A stretch of DNA of 64,000 nucleotides from positions 1 through 64,000 of the forward strand of contig JAFZDY010000016.1 of assembly GCA_017560945.1 (NCBI GenBank). Direction: 5' to 3'. Of the stretch, positions 26,948 to 33,781 are shown in pieces (within the stretch, counting starts at the first letter, position 1; every line of letters begins with the position of its first letter). The position numbers and the translations under genes are program-made. The notes under the pieces were generated by a model. That model worked only from the letters and a program-made list of their open reading frames with translations, had not been told where the DNA came from and did no database searches. The DNA is from Bacteroidaceae bacterium (GTDB lineage: Bacteria > Bacteroidota > Bacteroidia > Bacteroidales > Bacteroidaceae).

Positions 26948-28132
26948 ATGTATAAAAGAGTTGAATATCAAACGATTAGAAAGAGGCTTGAAGAGCCGCG
27001 AAGATTCATTCAAGTAGTTATGGGACCTCGTCAGGTTGGCAAATCAACGGTTGTAAAGCAAGTGTTGGGCGATTTGGCTGCTCCTTACAAATTCTTTTCT
27101 GCCGACAATGTTTCTGCTTCAAATAGTGCGTGGGTATCCAATTGTTGGGCGGCAGTTCGCAGCCTACAAGTCAATCAAAACATGGAGAGTATAATCCTTG
27201 TGATTGACGAGATACAGAAAATTCAAAATTGGAGTGAAGTTGTCAAGAAAGAGTGGGATGATGATACGTTTTACGACCGCAACATTAAAGTTCTTCTGTT
27301 GGGCAGTAGTCGTGTTCTTTTGGAAAAGGGGTTGTCTGAATCTTTGGCTGGACGTTTCGAGGAAATTCGTATGAGTCATTGGAGTTATACCGAGATGAGG
27401 GACTGTTTTGGATTCACTCTTGACCAGTATCTTTTCTACGGAGGGTATCCAGGTGCAGCACCTTTGATTGGTGAAGAAGACCGCTATCAACAATACATCC
27501 AGTCGGCTATTATTGATGCTACCATCAATAAGGATATTCTGATGAATACCCCAATCAGCAAACCAGCCTTGCTTCGTCAGACATTCGAATTAGGTACGGC
27601 ATATTCAGGTCAACAACTCTCTTTAACTAAAATGATATGTTCGCTTCAAGATGCGGGCAATACTACCACTTTGGCTGGGTATATTCATTTGTTGGATGAG
27701 AGCGGCCTGCTTTGTGGACTTCAGAAGTACAGCATTGATATGGCTCGTCGAAAGGCCAGCATTCCTAAATTGCAAGTTTACAACAATGCGCTGAAAGCAG
27801 TTTATACTCCACAGACTTTTGACCAAGTCATACTTGACCGAAGTTCTTGGGGACGTATTTTTGAATCAGGGATAGGAGCCTATCTGGTCAGTCAAGCATT
27901 TGTACACAGATTCGAAGTCTTCTATTGGCGTGAGCGCAATGATGAAGTAGATTTCATTTTGCGTAAAAAAGGCTCTGTTATTGCCATTGAAATCAAGAGT
28001 AATGCAGAGAAGAACACTACAGGATTGGAAACTTTCAAAAAAATATTTAATCCTCATTCCGCCTTTATTGTCGGTGATGGAGGTATCCCTCCCGAAGAAT
28101 TCCTATCCATGGATATCAGAAAGTTGTTCTAA
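26948..28132 (+). CDS. AAA ATPase with DUF4143/PD-(D/E)XK-like C-terminus (ATPase 2)
   Basis: A 394-residue protein of the same architecture as the ATPase at 23,614 but only distantly similar. Walker A GPRQVGKST is at 26-34, Walker B IILVIDEIQK near 83-92 and a sensor-like LLLGSSR near 115. The C-terminal NDEVDFILRKKGSVIAIEIK gives Asp335, Glu348 and Lys350 of a nuclease-like D-ExK pattern. Function not established for this family. The gene is single, preceded by R3 and two operator-like sites, and followed within 10 bp by R4. Confidence 0.88.
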   Translation: MYKRVEYQTIRKRLEEPRRFIQVVMGPRQVGKSTVVKQVLGDLAAPYKFFSADNVSASNSAWVSNCWAAVRSLQVNQNMESIILVIDEIQKIQNWSEVVKKEWDDDTFYDRNIKVLLLGSSRVLLEKGLSESLAGRFEEIRMSHWSYTEMRDCFGFTLDQYLFYGGYPGAAPLIGEEDRYQQYIQSAIIDATINKDILMNTPISKPALLRQTFELGTAYSGQQLSLTKMICSLQDAGNTTTLAGYIHLLDESGLLCGLQKYSIDMARRKASIPKLQVYNNALKAVYTPQTFDQVILDRSSWGRIFESGIGAYLVSQAFVHRFEVFYWRERNDEVDFILRKKGSVIAIEIKSNAEKNTTGLETFKKIFNPHSAFIVGDGGIPPEEFLSMDIRKLF

Positions 28133-28140
28133 AACGTCAA

Positions 28141-28225
28141 AGAGTTGTTGCATTGATTAACCTTCGGCAACAACTCTTTTTTTTTGTTTTTTGCTAATAT
28201 TCTCTTTTTCTTTGGGTAGGGGGGG
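28141..28225 (+). repeat. Terminator-tail repeat module R4
   Basis: AGAGTTGTTGC (28,141-28,151) / GCAACAACTCT (28,167-28,177) with loop ATTGATTAACCTTCG, then T-run and GCTAATATTCTCTTTTTC. It ends ATPase 2 and loses similarity to R3 after about 28,215. Confidence 0.8.
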
Positions 28226-28254
28226 ATGCGTTAAGAATAGAAGAAGTTCATTTA

Positions 28255-28671
28255 TCAGTAATCTTCAGCTATCTGATGAGCAAACTCCTTTATCGTGATA
28301 ATAGCAATCTTTGGCCAATCAATTTCTTTGAGAATGTTGAAATGAGTATCGTTTGTGACAATATATTCGGCATTTGATGCTATGGCACAATCTACAAATT
28401 TATTGTCATCTATATCCTGCTCTATTAGTCCGAAGTGGATGTAAACCTCCTGATAAACTGTAGTATGTAGCCGAGCAATAGCTTCCACCACGTTGTGGGC
28501 TATTTCCTTTGTAGTTTTGCTGGCAAGGATTTCCTCATACTCGTTCAGTATTTCCGTGTTTACGCACAAACTAATCTTTCCACAAAGCACATCTTCCCAT
28601 ATTTTGTGATAAGCACTTTGTGTAGGTAGAGCCTGTAATAGACAGTTAGTGTCAAGAACGATTCGCCGCAT
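28255..28671 (-). CDS. PIN-domain ribonuclease (probable toxin)
   Basis: A 138-residue PIN protein from the ATG at 28,671; a longer frame exists but adds sequence inside the partner gene. Acidic residues fit the nuclease site: Asp7 in IVLDTNC, a Glu in NTEILNEYEEIL, Asp88/Asp89 and Asp94 in DIDDNKFVDCA, and Asp108 in VTNDTHF. The start overlaps the end of the upstream small gene by 20 bp, the usual coupling of antitoxin and toxin. Targets are unknown; PIN toxins generally cut tRNA or rRNA. Confidence 0.82.
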   Translation of the reverse strand: MRRIVLDTNCLLQALPTQSAYHKIWEDVLCGKISLCVNTEILNEYEEILASKTTKEIAHNVVEAIARLHTTVYQEVYIHFGLIEQDIDDNKFVDCAIASNAEYIVTNDTHFNILKEIDWPKIAIITIKEFAHQIAEDY

Positions 28672-28882
28672 AACGATAAGGGGTGCGCATGTGTTCAGTT
28701 CCCCATTGATTAATAGTGTCTTCGTTGATTTTGCCCTCGTCCCATAAAGCATCTATCGCCTTTTGGGCTTTCTGCGCAAAGAAATGCGCTACCAAATCTT
28801 TAAACTCGTTCAATTCGGCTTCTGAATTGATATTGTTTAAAGCATTCATCAGTTCCAATTGTGCAATTTCTCTGTATGACAT
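28652..28882 (-). CDS. Probable antitoxin partner of the PIN protein
   Basis: A small helical protein of 76 residues (MSYREIAQLELMNALNNINS...) directly upstream of and overlapping the PIN gene. No DNA-binding motif is obvious. The first half is helix-rich and the end is basic (RTPYRYAANRS). The identification rests on gene order and overlap. A -7 box (TATCTTTG on the minus strand at 28,912-28,919) lies 30 bp before the chosen start; an upstream in-frame ATG at 28,924 would fall beyond it. Confidence 0.65.
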   Translation of the reverse strand: MSYREIAQLELMNALNNINSEAELNEFKDLVAHFFAQKAQKAIDALWDEGKINEDTINQWGTEHMRTPYRYAANRS

Positions 28883-28911
28883 ATATCCTATTCTTAAAAT
28901 GGTTAGTGCTG

Positions 28912-28919
28912 CAAAGATA
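28912..28919 (-). promoter_or_regulatory. -7 box of the PIN toxin-antitoxin operon
   Basis: TATCTTTG on the minus strand. The matching -33 region falls inside the truncated module R5, so this operon uses part of the repeat as promoter. Confidence 0.55.
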
Positions 28920-28945
28920 CACAAATCCTTTTAATTCTTACCTGT

Positions 28946-29022
28946 CAACAACTCTTTTTCGTTGTTTATTTGCAAATATTCCCCTTTTTCTTTCTATATA
29001 TAAAATATTCTCACTATATTTG
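28946..29022 (+). repeat. Truncated repeat module R5 ending in a -7 box
   Basis: Only the right arm CAACAACTCT (28,946-28,955) remains, followed by TTTGCAAATATTCCCC, a TATATATAAAATATTCTCAC stretch and TATATTTG at 29,015-29,022. The left arm has been lost next to the toxin-antitoxin promoter. The -7 box would start a transcript near 29,029 covering the structured region that follows. Confidence 0.7.
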
Positions 29023-29028
29023 CTTCGA

Positions 29029-29225
29029 TTCCGAAAGGAAGAACATTGTGAAGTGAGCGTTTAGCGATATTATCCTGCAAGGGAATCTGGACAATTCTTT
29101 AATGATGGATGATAAACAAGGACGCTCACGTTTTGGTTGTATATATCATTTTTGTATATATACCTCAAGAGCGTGAGTCATTGTTTGTTACATCATTAGG
29201 GCAGTCCAGAGCCTCCAGCAGTAAC
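29029..29225 (+). ncRNA. Structured leader or small RNA with a 125-nt imperfect hairpin
   Basis: Segments pair in nested order: TCTGGAC (29,086-29,092) with GTCCAGA (29,204-29,210); TAATGATG (29,100-29,107) with CATCATTA (29,191-29,198); TAAACAA (29,113-29,119) with TTGTTTG (29,181-29,187); CTCACG (29,125-29,130) with CGTGAG (29,172-29,177); GTATATAT (29,139-29,146) with ATATATAC (29,156-29,163). GTGAGCGT at 29,053-29,060 could instead pair with ACGCTCAC at 29,122-29,129, giving an exclusive alternative fold. No frame of useful length is open. It is either a regulated leader of the next gene or a separate RNA; I recognise no known family. Confidence 0.5.
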
Positions 29226-29271
29226 AATAATGAACTTGCGCTTTTTTAATAAACTTTTTTATAAAAATGTT

Positions 29272-30081
29272 ATGAAAAGATATTTTGTATGCATTGTAAT
29301 TTTGTTACTTACTTCTTGTGGAAGTGATTACAAATTGAAGGTTAAGGTTTCAACTGAACTTAATGGAGAGTTGGTGGGAAGTAATGACTTTGAGTTTGAT
29401 ATTGATGCATCAACAAAAGATGAAGCAATAAAAAAAGCAGAATCTAAATGTAGAACATTAGAAATGATGTCAGAGGAGGCTATAAAAGTTAGATCTTTAG
29501 CATCAATTCCATTTTATGCTGCACTTTACAAAGAGGGAAGTTTTGTAGAAGAAATCATTTGGAAAGAACCTATAAAGGAAAACACATCTGTGGTGGATTC
29601 TCTAAAAATAAAGGAATTATCCCATCTATTTAAATTTGAAAATGATAAATTTTCTGTAGATAAAAAGATTTGGATTCTTCCTAAAAATGCCCCAAAATAT
29701 ATTAACAGGAATGGTTTATTTTGCTATTTTTCAAAAACAGAAGAAGACGTTTTGGATTTTAGATTAAGAATACAATACTATGCAGATGAATGGTTATTTA
29801 TAAGAAAGTACAATTTCGCTATTGATGGGACATCCTATGAATATATACCTGATAGGGTTGATACAGATAATGGAGAAGGGAAGATTTGGGAATGGATTGA
29901 TGTATCGGTTACGACTCTTGATTTAAAAGAAATCATTAAGGCTATTAGTACTGCTGAAACTGCCCAAATTAAATTTGTTGGAAGACAATATTTCGATGTC
30001 AAAAATATAACAAAAAGAGAACGAGAATCAATAAATAATACTATACAATTATTTGAGGCTATGGGAGGAACTTTTAATTAA
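29272..30081 (+). CDS. Orphan lipoprotein of unknown function
   Basis: A 269-residue protein starting MKRYFVCIVILLLTSCGSD, a short signal with lipobox Cys. The start at 29,272 is chosen because it opens this signal; an in-frame ATG at 29,230 adds 14 residues. The mature part is rich in Lys, Glu and Ile, with a segment STKDEAIKKAESKCRTLEMM near residue 50 and no motif I know. Codon use is markedly more A/T-rich than in neighbouring metabolic genes, a sign of recent acquisition. It has no co-directional partner; the next gene on the other strand overlaps its stop codon. Confidence 0.7.
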   Translation: MKRYFVCIVILLLTSCGSDYKLKVKVSTELNGELVGSNDFEFDIDASTKDEAIKKAESKCRTLEMMSEEAIKVRSLASIPFYAALYKEGSFVEEIIWKEPIKENTSVVDSLKIKELSHLFKFENDKFSVDKKIWILPKNAPKYINRNGLFCYFSKTEEDVLDFRLRIQYYADEWLFIRKYNFAIDGTSYEYIPDRVDTDNGEGKIWEWIDVSVTTLDLKEIIKAISTAETAQIKFVGRQYFDVKNITKRERESINNTIQLFEAMGGTFN

Positions 30082-30680
30082 TATACAATTTTCTCCCCCG
30101 AAACAACTGTCACCTCATTTGTTATCAGAAGGTGAATTTTCTCTTGCTTGTATAGTCTTTTGTATTCAGTGTAATCTTCAATAAGAGTTTGGTTGAAGTA
30201 GAGTTTCTTCATCCGAGGAAAGGAGATGATGCCGTACATCCGTTGTTTGTCGCAGATGATTTCTTTACGACGAAATTCACGAATGCTTGTTGTTAATTGA
30301 CTTATGGCTTTGTCCTTATGAATAGATATATTCTTTGATTTGCAGTCTTTTATCTCTACGAAACTGATGAAGTTATTATCAATAGTGTTTATTGCCAAAG
30401 GAAAGAAGCAACATTCGCATTGCTCCATGTCGTTTCCTTGTTCATCTTTAAACAGTTGATTCTCAAAGGGAACAAAAGAAAGGGTGAAACCTTTTGGATT
30501 CCTTATCAACAAGCAATCCATCAGTTGTCCTTCCGTTTTCGGACAAGAGGGGTGAGAGGGATGAAACTCTACTCCTCTTGCACTGTTTGTTCTTTCGGAA
30601 AAATCTGCCACATACACTTCGGCATCGTTGAAGGTTTGTGTCGAAATGCTTGGATAGAAGTGTTGTATCTTATTCTTCAT
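30078..30680 (-). CDS. Putative PD-(D/E)XK-like partner of the SMC/OLD-like ATPase
   Basis: A 200-residue protein without a recognised family. The C-terminal half holds NTIDNNFISFVEIKDC with Asp101, Glu109 and Lys111, followed by a helix with Gln128 (KAISQLTTSIREF). This order (Asp, Glu-x-Lys, then Gln in a helix) is that of PD-(D/E)XK nucleases; the D-to-E spacing is short but acceptable. A cysteine cluster ECECC near 88-91 precedes it. The start overlaps the end of the ATPase gene by 11 bp, so the two are translated together. An ATPase sensor with a nuclease effector would fit a phage-defence pair. The nuclease call is an inference from motif order. Confidence 0.6.
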   Translation of the reverse strand: MKNKIQHFYPSISTQTFNDAEVYVADFSERTNSARGVEFHPSHPSCPKTEGQLMDCLLIRNPKGFTLSFVPFENQLFKDEQGNDMEQCECCFFPLAINTIDNNFISFVEIKDCKSKNISIHKDKAISQLTTSIREFRRKEIICDKQRMYGIISFPRMKKLYFNQTLIEDYTEYKRLYKQEKIHLLITNEVTVVSGEKIVY

Positions 30681-31935
30681 CCTCGTAATAGTTTAGTAGG
30701 GAGAGGTATTCGGAGGAATTTTCTTTGTATGCTTGATTCAGGTAGTTATCCTCAATGATGCCGTCCTCATCTTGTATGCTCTTTAATTGTCCGTCGTGTA
30801 TTTCGTAGATAGAGACTAAACTTGGTGAAATCCATGCATGGTGTGAAGGGAATAGGTCTCTTTCCTCCGTGGGTATATGTTGACCAACCATACCGCCCAT
30901 CATGCAGTTGTTGATTGCAAACAGGATGTAAGGGCTATGAGTAGTCAGCGTCAGGGTGTTGTCACTATTTGCAGTATCAGTCAAAAGCTCGTAAACCATT
31001 TCCTGTTGTGCCGAGGGGAAGAGATTCAATTCGGGTTCCTCTATAATGCTTTGTACGTATTGAATCTTAGTATAATTGTCCAAGATGACAATAGCCTTTT
31101 CCTTCATACCTGGTTCCACAACACAAAACTTTTGATTCTCATATCTAAACGTATCGCTTGGAGGATTTTCTATAGGATAACGGGTCGTTGTATGATAGTG
31201 AATCATACTATATACCTTATTTAAGGTTACATTGTCCTCGAACGAACTCTTCTTACTTAGTTCTTCTCTATAATCATTATACACTTTGTGTAACAGATAC
31301 AACGGTGTGAACGACTGAATTCCACTTGAAGCGTCTGTTAATTCTACATTTCCCTCTTCGGTAGCAACGTAGTCCTTCAAGGAGTTTTCATCGTAGTGGT
31401 ATTCAACTCTCAGCGGTGTCACACTCAGATGTCTCTTTTCTGTGAACAATCCACGCATTTCTCCCCATTCTGACAGAAAACTGTTCAGGTTGTCGTTGGG
31501 GAGTTTCAGAGAAGTCCAATTACGGATAGCGGCCAACAGGCGTTCTGCTGGTGCATAGACAATCTTTGGTCGCTTGTATGTCAGGTAATCGTAAGGAGAC
31601 TGATTAGACAAAGGTTCCTTCTTGGTAACTTTACCATATCCCTTTTCGTATGAAATGGTTACAAATTCTGAATCATAGCGAATCAATGACTCATTCTTGA
31701 AGTAGCCATGCAGATGATGATACTCTTCCATCTTTTGTCTGAACTCTGTCTGAATGTCCAGATAAGGGCGGAATAAACACACCGTCTTTTCTATCCACAA
31801 ACAGTAGGAGATAATCTTGGCAATAGTGCTTTTCCCACTACTTTGCGGACCGATGAAAACATTTACCTTATTGAGAACAATTTGTACTTCCTTGATAGGA
31901 CCAACGTTCTTTATAATCAGATGCCTCTTGCTCAT
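30670..31935 (-). CDS. SMC/RecF/OLD-like AAA ATPase
   Basis: A 421-residue ABC-class ATPase. The N-terminus HLIIKNVGPIKEVQIVL is the RecF/SMC beta strand pattern, Walker A GPQSSGKST is at 29-37, a signature-like SSGIQS at 203-208, Walker B with catalytic Glu in IIEEPELNLF near 297-306, and the His switch TTHSPY near 331-336. No TOPRIM domain is fused, unlike OLD nucleases. Such solitary ATPases occur with small effector proteins in systems such as PARIS, Septu and related defence types; this partner is different from those I can name. Transcribed with the downstream 200-residue gene from a strong promoter. Confidence 0.85.
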   Translation of the reverse strand: MSKRHLIIKNVGPIKEVQIVLNKVNVFIGPQSSGKSTIAKIISYCLWIEKTVCLFRPYLDIQTEFRQKMEEYHHLHGYFKNESLIRYDSEFVTISYEKGYGKVTKKEPLSNQSPYDYLTYKRPKIVYAPAERLLAAIRNWTSLKLPNDNLNSFLSEWGEMRGLFTEKRHLSVTPLRVEYHYDENSLKDYVATEEGNVELTDASSGIQSFTPLYLLHKVYNDYREELSKKSSFEDNVTLNKVYSMIHYHTTTRYPIENPPSDTFRYENQKFCVVEPGMKEKAIVILDNYTKIQYVQSIIEEPELNLFPSAQQEMVYELLTDTANSDNTLTLTTHSPYILFAINNCMMGGMVGQHIPTEERDLFPSHHAWISPSLVSIYEIHDGQLKSIQDEDGIIEDNYLNQAYKENSSEYLSLLNYYEDEE

Positions 31936-31962
31936 TTTCTTGCGTATTATTCATCTACTCTG

Positions 31963-31994
31963 CAAAGATAATGTGTTTTGGATTTATTGGCAAA
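31963..31994 (-). promoter_or_regulatory. Promoter of the ATPase-nuclease-like operon
   Basis: On the minus strand: TTTG (31,991-31,994) and TATCTTTG (31,963-31,970) with a 20-bp spacer, 28 bp before the start codon. A near-perfect Bacteroidetes promoter. Confidence 0.75.
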
Positions 31995-32060
31995 AAAAAG
32001 TGGAAAAACATTGCGGTAAACTGATTAATAATTATAGAATAGTTTATTCCGTTCGTTCCG

Positions 32061-32137
32061 CCTATCTTCATTTCCAATGCAGATGTTCCATGTATTAGCT
32101 AATAAATAATTTGCTGATAGTATGGGTTTAGCGCATT
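32061..32137 (+). repeat. Direct repeat, left copy
   Basis: CCTATCTTCATTTCCAATGC... ending GCTGATAGTATGGGTTTAGC and CGCATT. The copy at 32,527-32,614 matches about 28 of 32 bases over the last part and more loosely before. The pair encloses 32,138-32,526. Confidence 0.6.
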
Positions 32138-32361
32138 GAAAGCGAATGGACGGGACGACAATCCGTTTTATCAATGGGTATTTATCTAAATGCGTAAACA
32201 TTTATAGGATAGAGAAACAAGGATTTGTAAAGTTTTTAGTAAGACTTTCAGAAATATGTCTATATATAACGTTGTGATATGGATAGCTCGATGCACCAAT
32301 AAATATCAATGAAGCGTTTTTTACAAAACAGATTATCAGTAGGTTAAGCATAACGAAAAAT

Positions 32362-32395
32362 CGCTTAAGCGTAAACATGAAAACGCTTAAGCGTT
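32362..32395. repeat. Twin CGCTTAAGCG palindromes
   Basis: CGCTTAAGCG at 32,362-32,371 and AACGCTTAAGCGTT at 32,382-32,395, 22 bp apart start to start (core to core), each a perfect palindrome. Two helical turns apart, so a pair of operator sites is possible. Confidence 0.5.
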
Positions 32396-32460
32396 GTCTG
32401 ATGAGGCTTTGGAAGTATTTCTTCATAGTTATGATTTTTCTAAAAATGGAAAAGGGTTGA
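32377..32460 (+). CDS. Possible 27-residue basic, hydrophobic peptide
   Basis: ATG at 32,377 opens MKTLKRCLMRLWKYFFIVMI... and stops at 32,460. A basic head and a hydrophobic run of about 10 residues resemble small membrane peptides, including type I toxins. The start codon lies between two CGCTTAAGCG palindromes (32,362-32,371 and 32,384-32,393; the second extends to the 14-bp AACGCTTAAGCGTT). No promoter is clear; it may be chance. Confidence 0.2.
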   Translation: MKTLKRCLMRLWKYFFIVMIFLKMEKG

Positions 32461-32526
32461 TGGGTAATACAAGTTACTTGATAACTTTGAAGGATTATAT
32501 TCCTCTGGTCGAAAGATTGCATTCTA

Positions 32527-32614
32527 CCTATCTGCATTTACAATGCAAGCTGTTCTGGATATAAATATCTTTGATAAAAGCTATAATTCGCTGATAGTAT
32601 GAGCTTAGCACATT
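32527..32614 (+). repeat. Direct repeat, right copy
   Basis: CCTATCTGCATTTACAATGC... ending GCTGATAGTATGAGCTTAGC and ACATT; partner of 32,061-32,137. Confidence 0.6.
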
Positions 32615-32898
32615 TTAATGGATTCAAGGTTCAAAGTCAAGTCCTGCAATGCAAAAAAAATAATCTACGTCATTCGCGTCCTTTTACTAAATACCTTCGC
32701 GTTGCAAATACGAAGGGACGGACCTCGTTCTTTGCAGTTCCTTGCATCGGTTTTACAGAGTTTGATTATTATCAAAGTTTCTAATCAGTAAGTAAATCAA
32801 AAAAGTTTATACCCCAGTTCATCTACACCAAACATCTTTCATTATTATCCATATAAACTCACTCTATTAGTATGATGAGTTATATCTATTACCATTCG

Positions 32899-32977
32899 CA
32901 CAGTTGTGAAAATTCATTTGCACAATATGTGAAAGATGATTTGCACATATTGTGAGAAAGAACTTGCACATAATGTG
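32899..32977. repeat. Four iterated CACA-TGTG palindromes at 22-23-bp spacing
   Basis: CACAGTTGTG (32,899), CACAATATGTG (32,921), CACATATTGTG (32,944) and CACATAATGTG (32,967), each preceded by TTTG/TTG and followed by GAAAGA-like spacers. Regular two-turn spacing suggests cooperative binding of a dimeric protein. No gene starts within 300 bp in either direction from these sites. Confidence 0.7.
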
Positions 32978-33037
32978 AGAATAGTAAATATACTATATGT
33001 TTAGGCTAATTTTCATATGTTTGTAAGATAATTAACT

Positions 33038-33131
33038 TAAGGATTCAAGGTTCAAGATTTAAAGTTCAAGGTTCAAGGAATCAAGATTATTCGAGCTAAG
33101 CTCTCATCAAGCTACGCAAGTCAAAGTTCAA
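33038..33131 (+). repeat. Dispersed intergenic repeat, copy 2
   Basis: TTAAGGATTCAAGGTTCAAG runs into CAAGATTATTCGAGCTAAGC and TCATCAAGCTACGCAAGTCA. It lies just downstream of the MNT gene's stop; copy 3 lies just upstream of its promoter, in the same orientation. Confidence 0.75.
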
Positions 33132-33146
33132 ATTACATTTTTTAGA

Positions 33147-33458
33147 CTACGATTCCCCATATAGTATTAATTTATTTTTTTCAATATCGGCAATGAAATA
33201 GGGGTTTGATAGAGAACGTTGAGTAACAAGGTCTATTTTTCGATTGAACAATTGGGATAGTTCGGCGCGAAGCATGAAATATGCATCGGTGTACTCTTCA
33301 GCCGTAAGGTCAGGCATGAAGTCGATGAGCAGGTCAATGTCACTAAGTTCGGAGAAGTTTGGTGTGTTTACTGAACCAAATGCATACATACTCTTGACCT
33401 TATACATTTTGCAAAGGTTGTGTAAGTCATCCTTTTTTTCCAAGAGTATCTTATTCAT
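33147..33458 (-). CDS. MNT-type nucleotidyltransferase, solitary
   Basis: A 103-residue minimal nucleotidyltransferase from the ATG at 33,458. The catalytic pattern is complete: GSV at 28-30, Asp40 and Asp42 in SELSDIDLLIDF, and a third acidic residue in RKIDLVTQ. Such proteins are usually antitoxins (MntA) that AMPylate a HEPN toxin encoded next door. No HEPN gene is found on either side within the window, so this is an orphan. A minus-strand -7 box (TATTTTTG, 33,491-33,498) precedes it. Two copies of a dispersed repeat bracket it. Confidence 0.8.
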   Translation of the reverse strand: MNKILLEKKDDLHNLCKMYKVKSMYAFGSVNTPNFSELSDIDLLIDFMPDLTAEEYTDAYFMLRAELSQLFNRKIDLVTQRSLSNPYFIADIEKNKLILYGES

Positions 33459-33490
33459 ATTACACAGAATTTTGTTTCCTATTTCTTCTG

Positions 33491-33498
33491 CAAAAATA
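33491..33498 (-). promoter_or_regulatory. -7 box of the MNT gene
   Basis: TATTTTTG on the minus strand, 33 bp before the chosen start. Confidence 0.45.
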
Positions 33499-33565
33499 AT
33501 TGTTATTATTGAAAAAAACAACTCAAACAATATTTTTATTTTATTTTCTCTTTTCCACCTCCATT

Positions 33566-33680
33566 TAAGGATTCAAGATTTGAGAATTCAAGATTTAAAG
33601 TTCAAGATTTAAAGTTCAATATTCAAGATTATTCGAGCAAGCTCTCATCAAGCTACGCAAGTCAAAGTTCAAGGTTCAAG
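33566..33680 (+). repeat. Dispersed intergenic repeat, copy 3
   Basis: TTAAGGATTCAAGATTTGAG followed by further TTCAAGATTTAAAG units, then CAAGATTATTCGAGCAAGCT and TCATCAAGCTACGCAAGTCA. It fills most of the 323-bp gap between the MNT gene and rpiB; nothing else coding is seen there. Confidence 0.75.
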
Positions 33681-33711
33681 AATCAAAGAAACCATACACT
33701 CTCTGTCATAA

Positions 33712-33749
33712 AGAAAAAAGGCTGTGCCCAAACATGTTTGGACACAGCC
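33712..33749 (-). terminator. Terminator of the ara-tkt-rpiB operon
   Basis: GGCTGTGCCCAAAC pairs with GTTTGGACACAGCC (one G-U), and on the minus strand a T-run follows. It lies 33 bp after the rpiB stop codon. Confidence 0.88.
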
Positions 33750-33781
33750 CTATAGGGTTAAGTTTTGTCGATACTAATGGA

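Larger units (their letters stand above)
31995..33146. other. Gene-poor 1.15-kb stretch with relics and iterated sites
   Basis: No convincing gene of normal size. Contents listed separately: a diverged pair of direct repeats (32,061 and 32,527), two CGCTTAAGCG palindromes with a tiny frame, four CACA-TGTG sites, and copy 2 of a dispersed repeat. Base composition is A/T-rich. It looks like decayed accessory DNA. Confidence 0.6.

Noticed and set aside
28672..28752. Longer start for the PIN protein
   Set aside because: It would lie within the antitoxin gene; the domain begins directly at MRRIVLDTN.
29080..29125. Cobalamin riboswitch
   Set aside because: AAGGGAATCTGG looks like part of the element, but the remaining conserved box and a B12-related gene are missing.
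29029..29225. Retron ncRNA
   Set aside because: No reverse transcriptase gene is next to it; kept only as an alternative for the hairpin.
32202..32537. 111-codon minus-strand frame
   Set aside because: Overlaps repeats and palindromes and shows no protein-like pattern.
32599..32784. 61-codon frame in the gene-poor stretch
   Set aside because: No initiation signals, no motif, composition of random intergenic DNA.
32899..32977. CRISPR array
   Set aside because: Units are only 22-23 bp with an 11-bp dyad and similar spacers; no cas genes are near.
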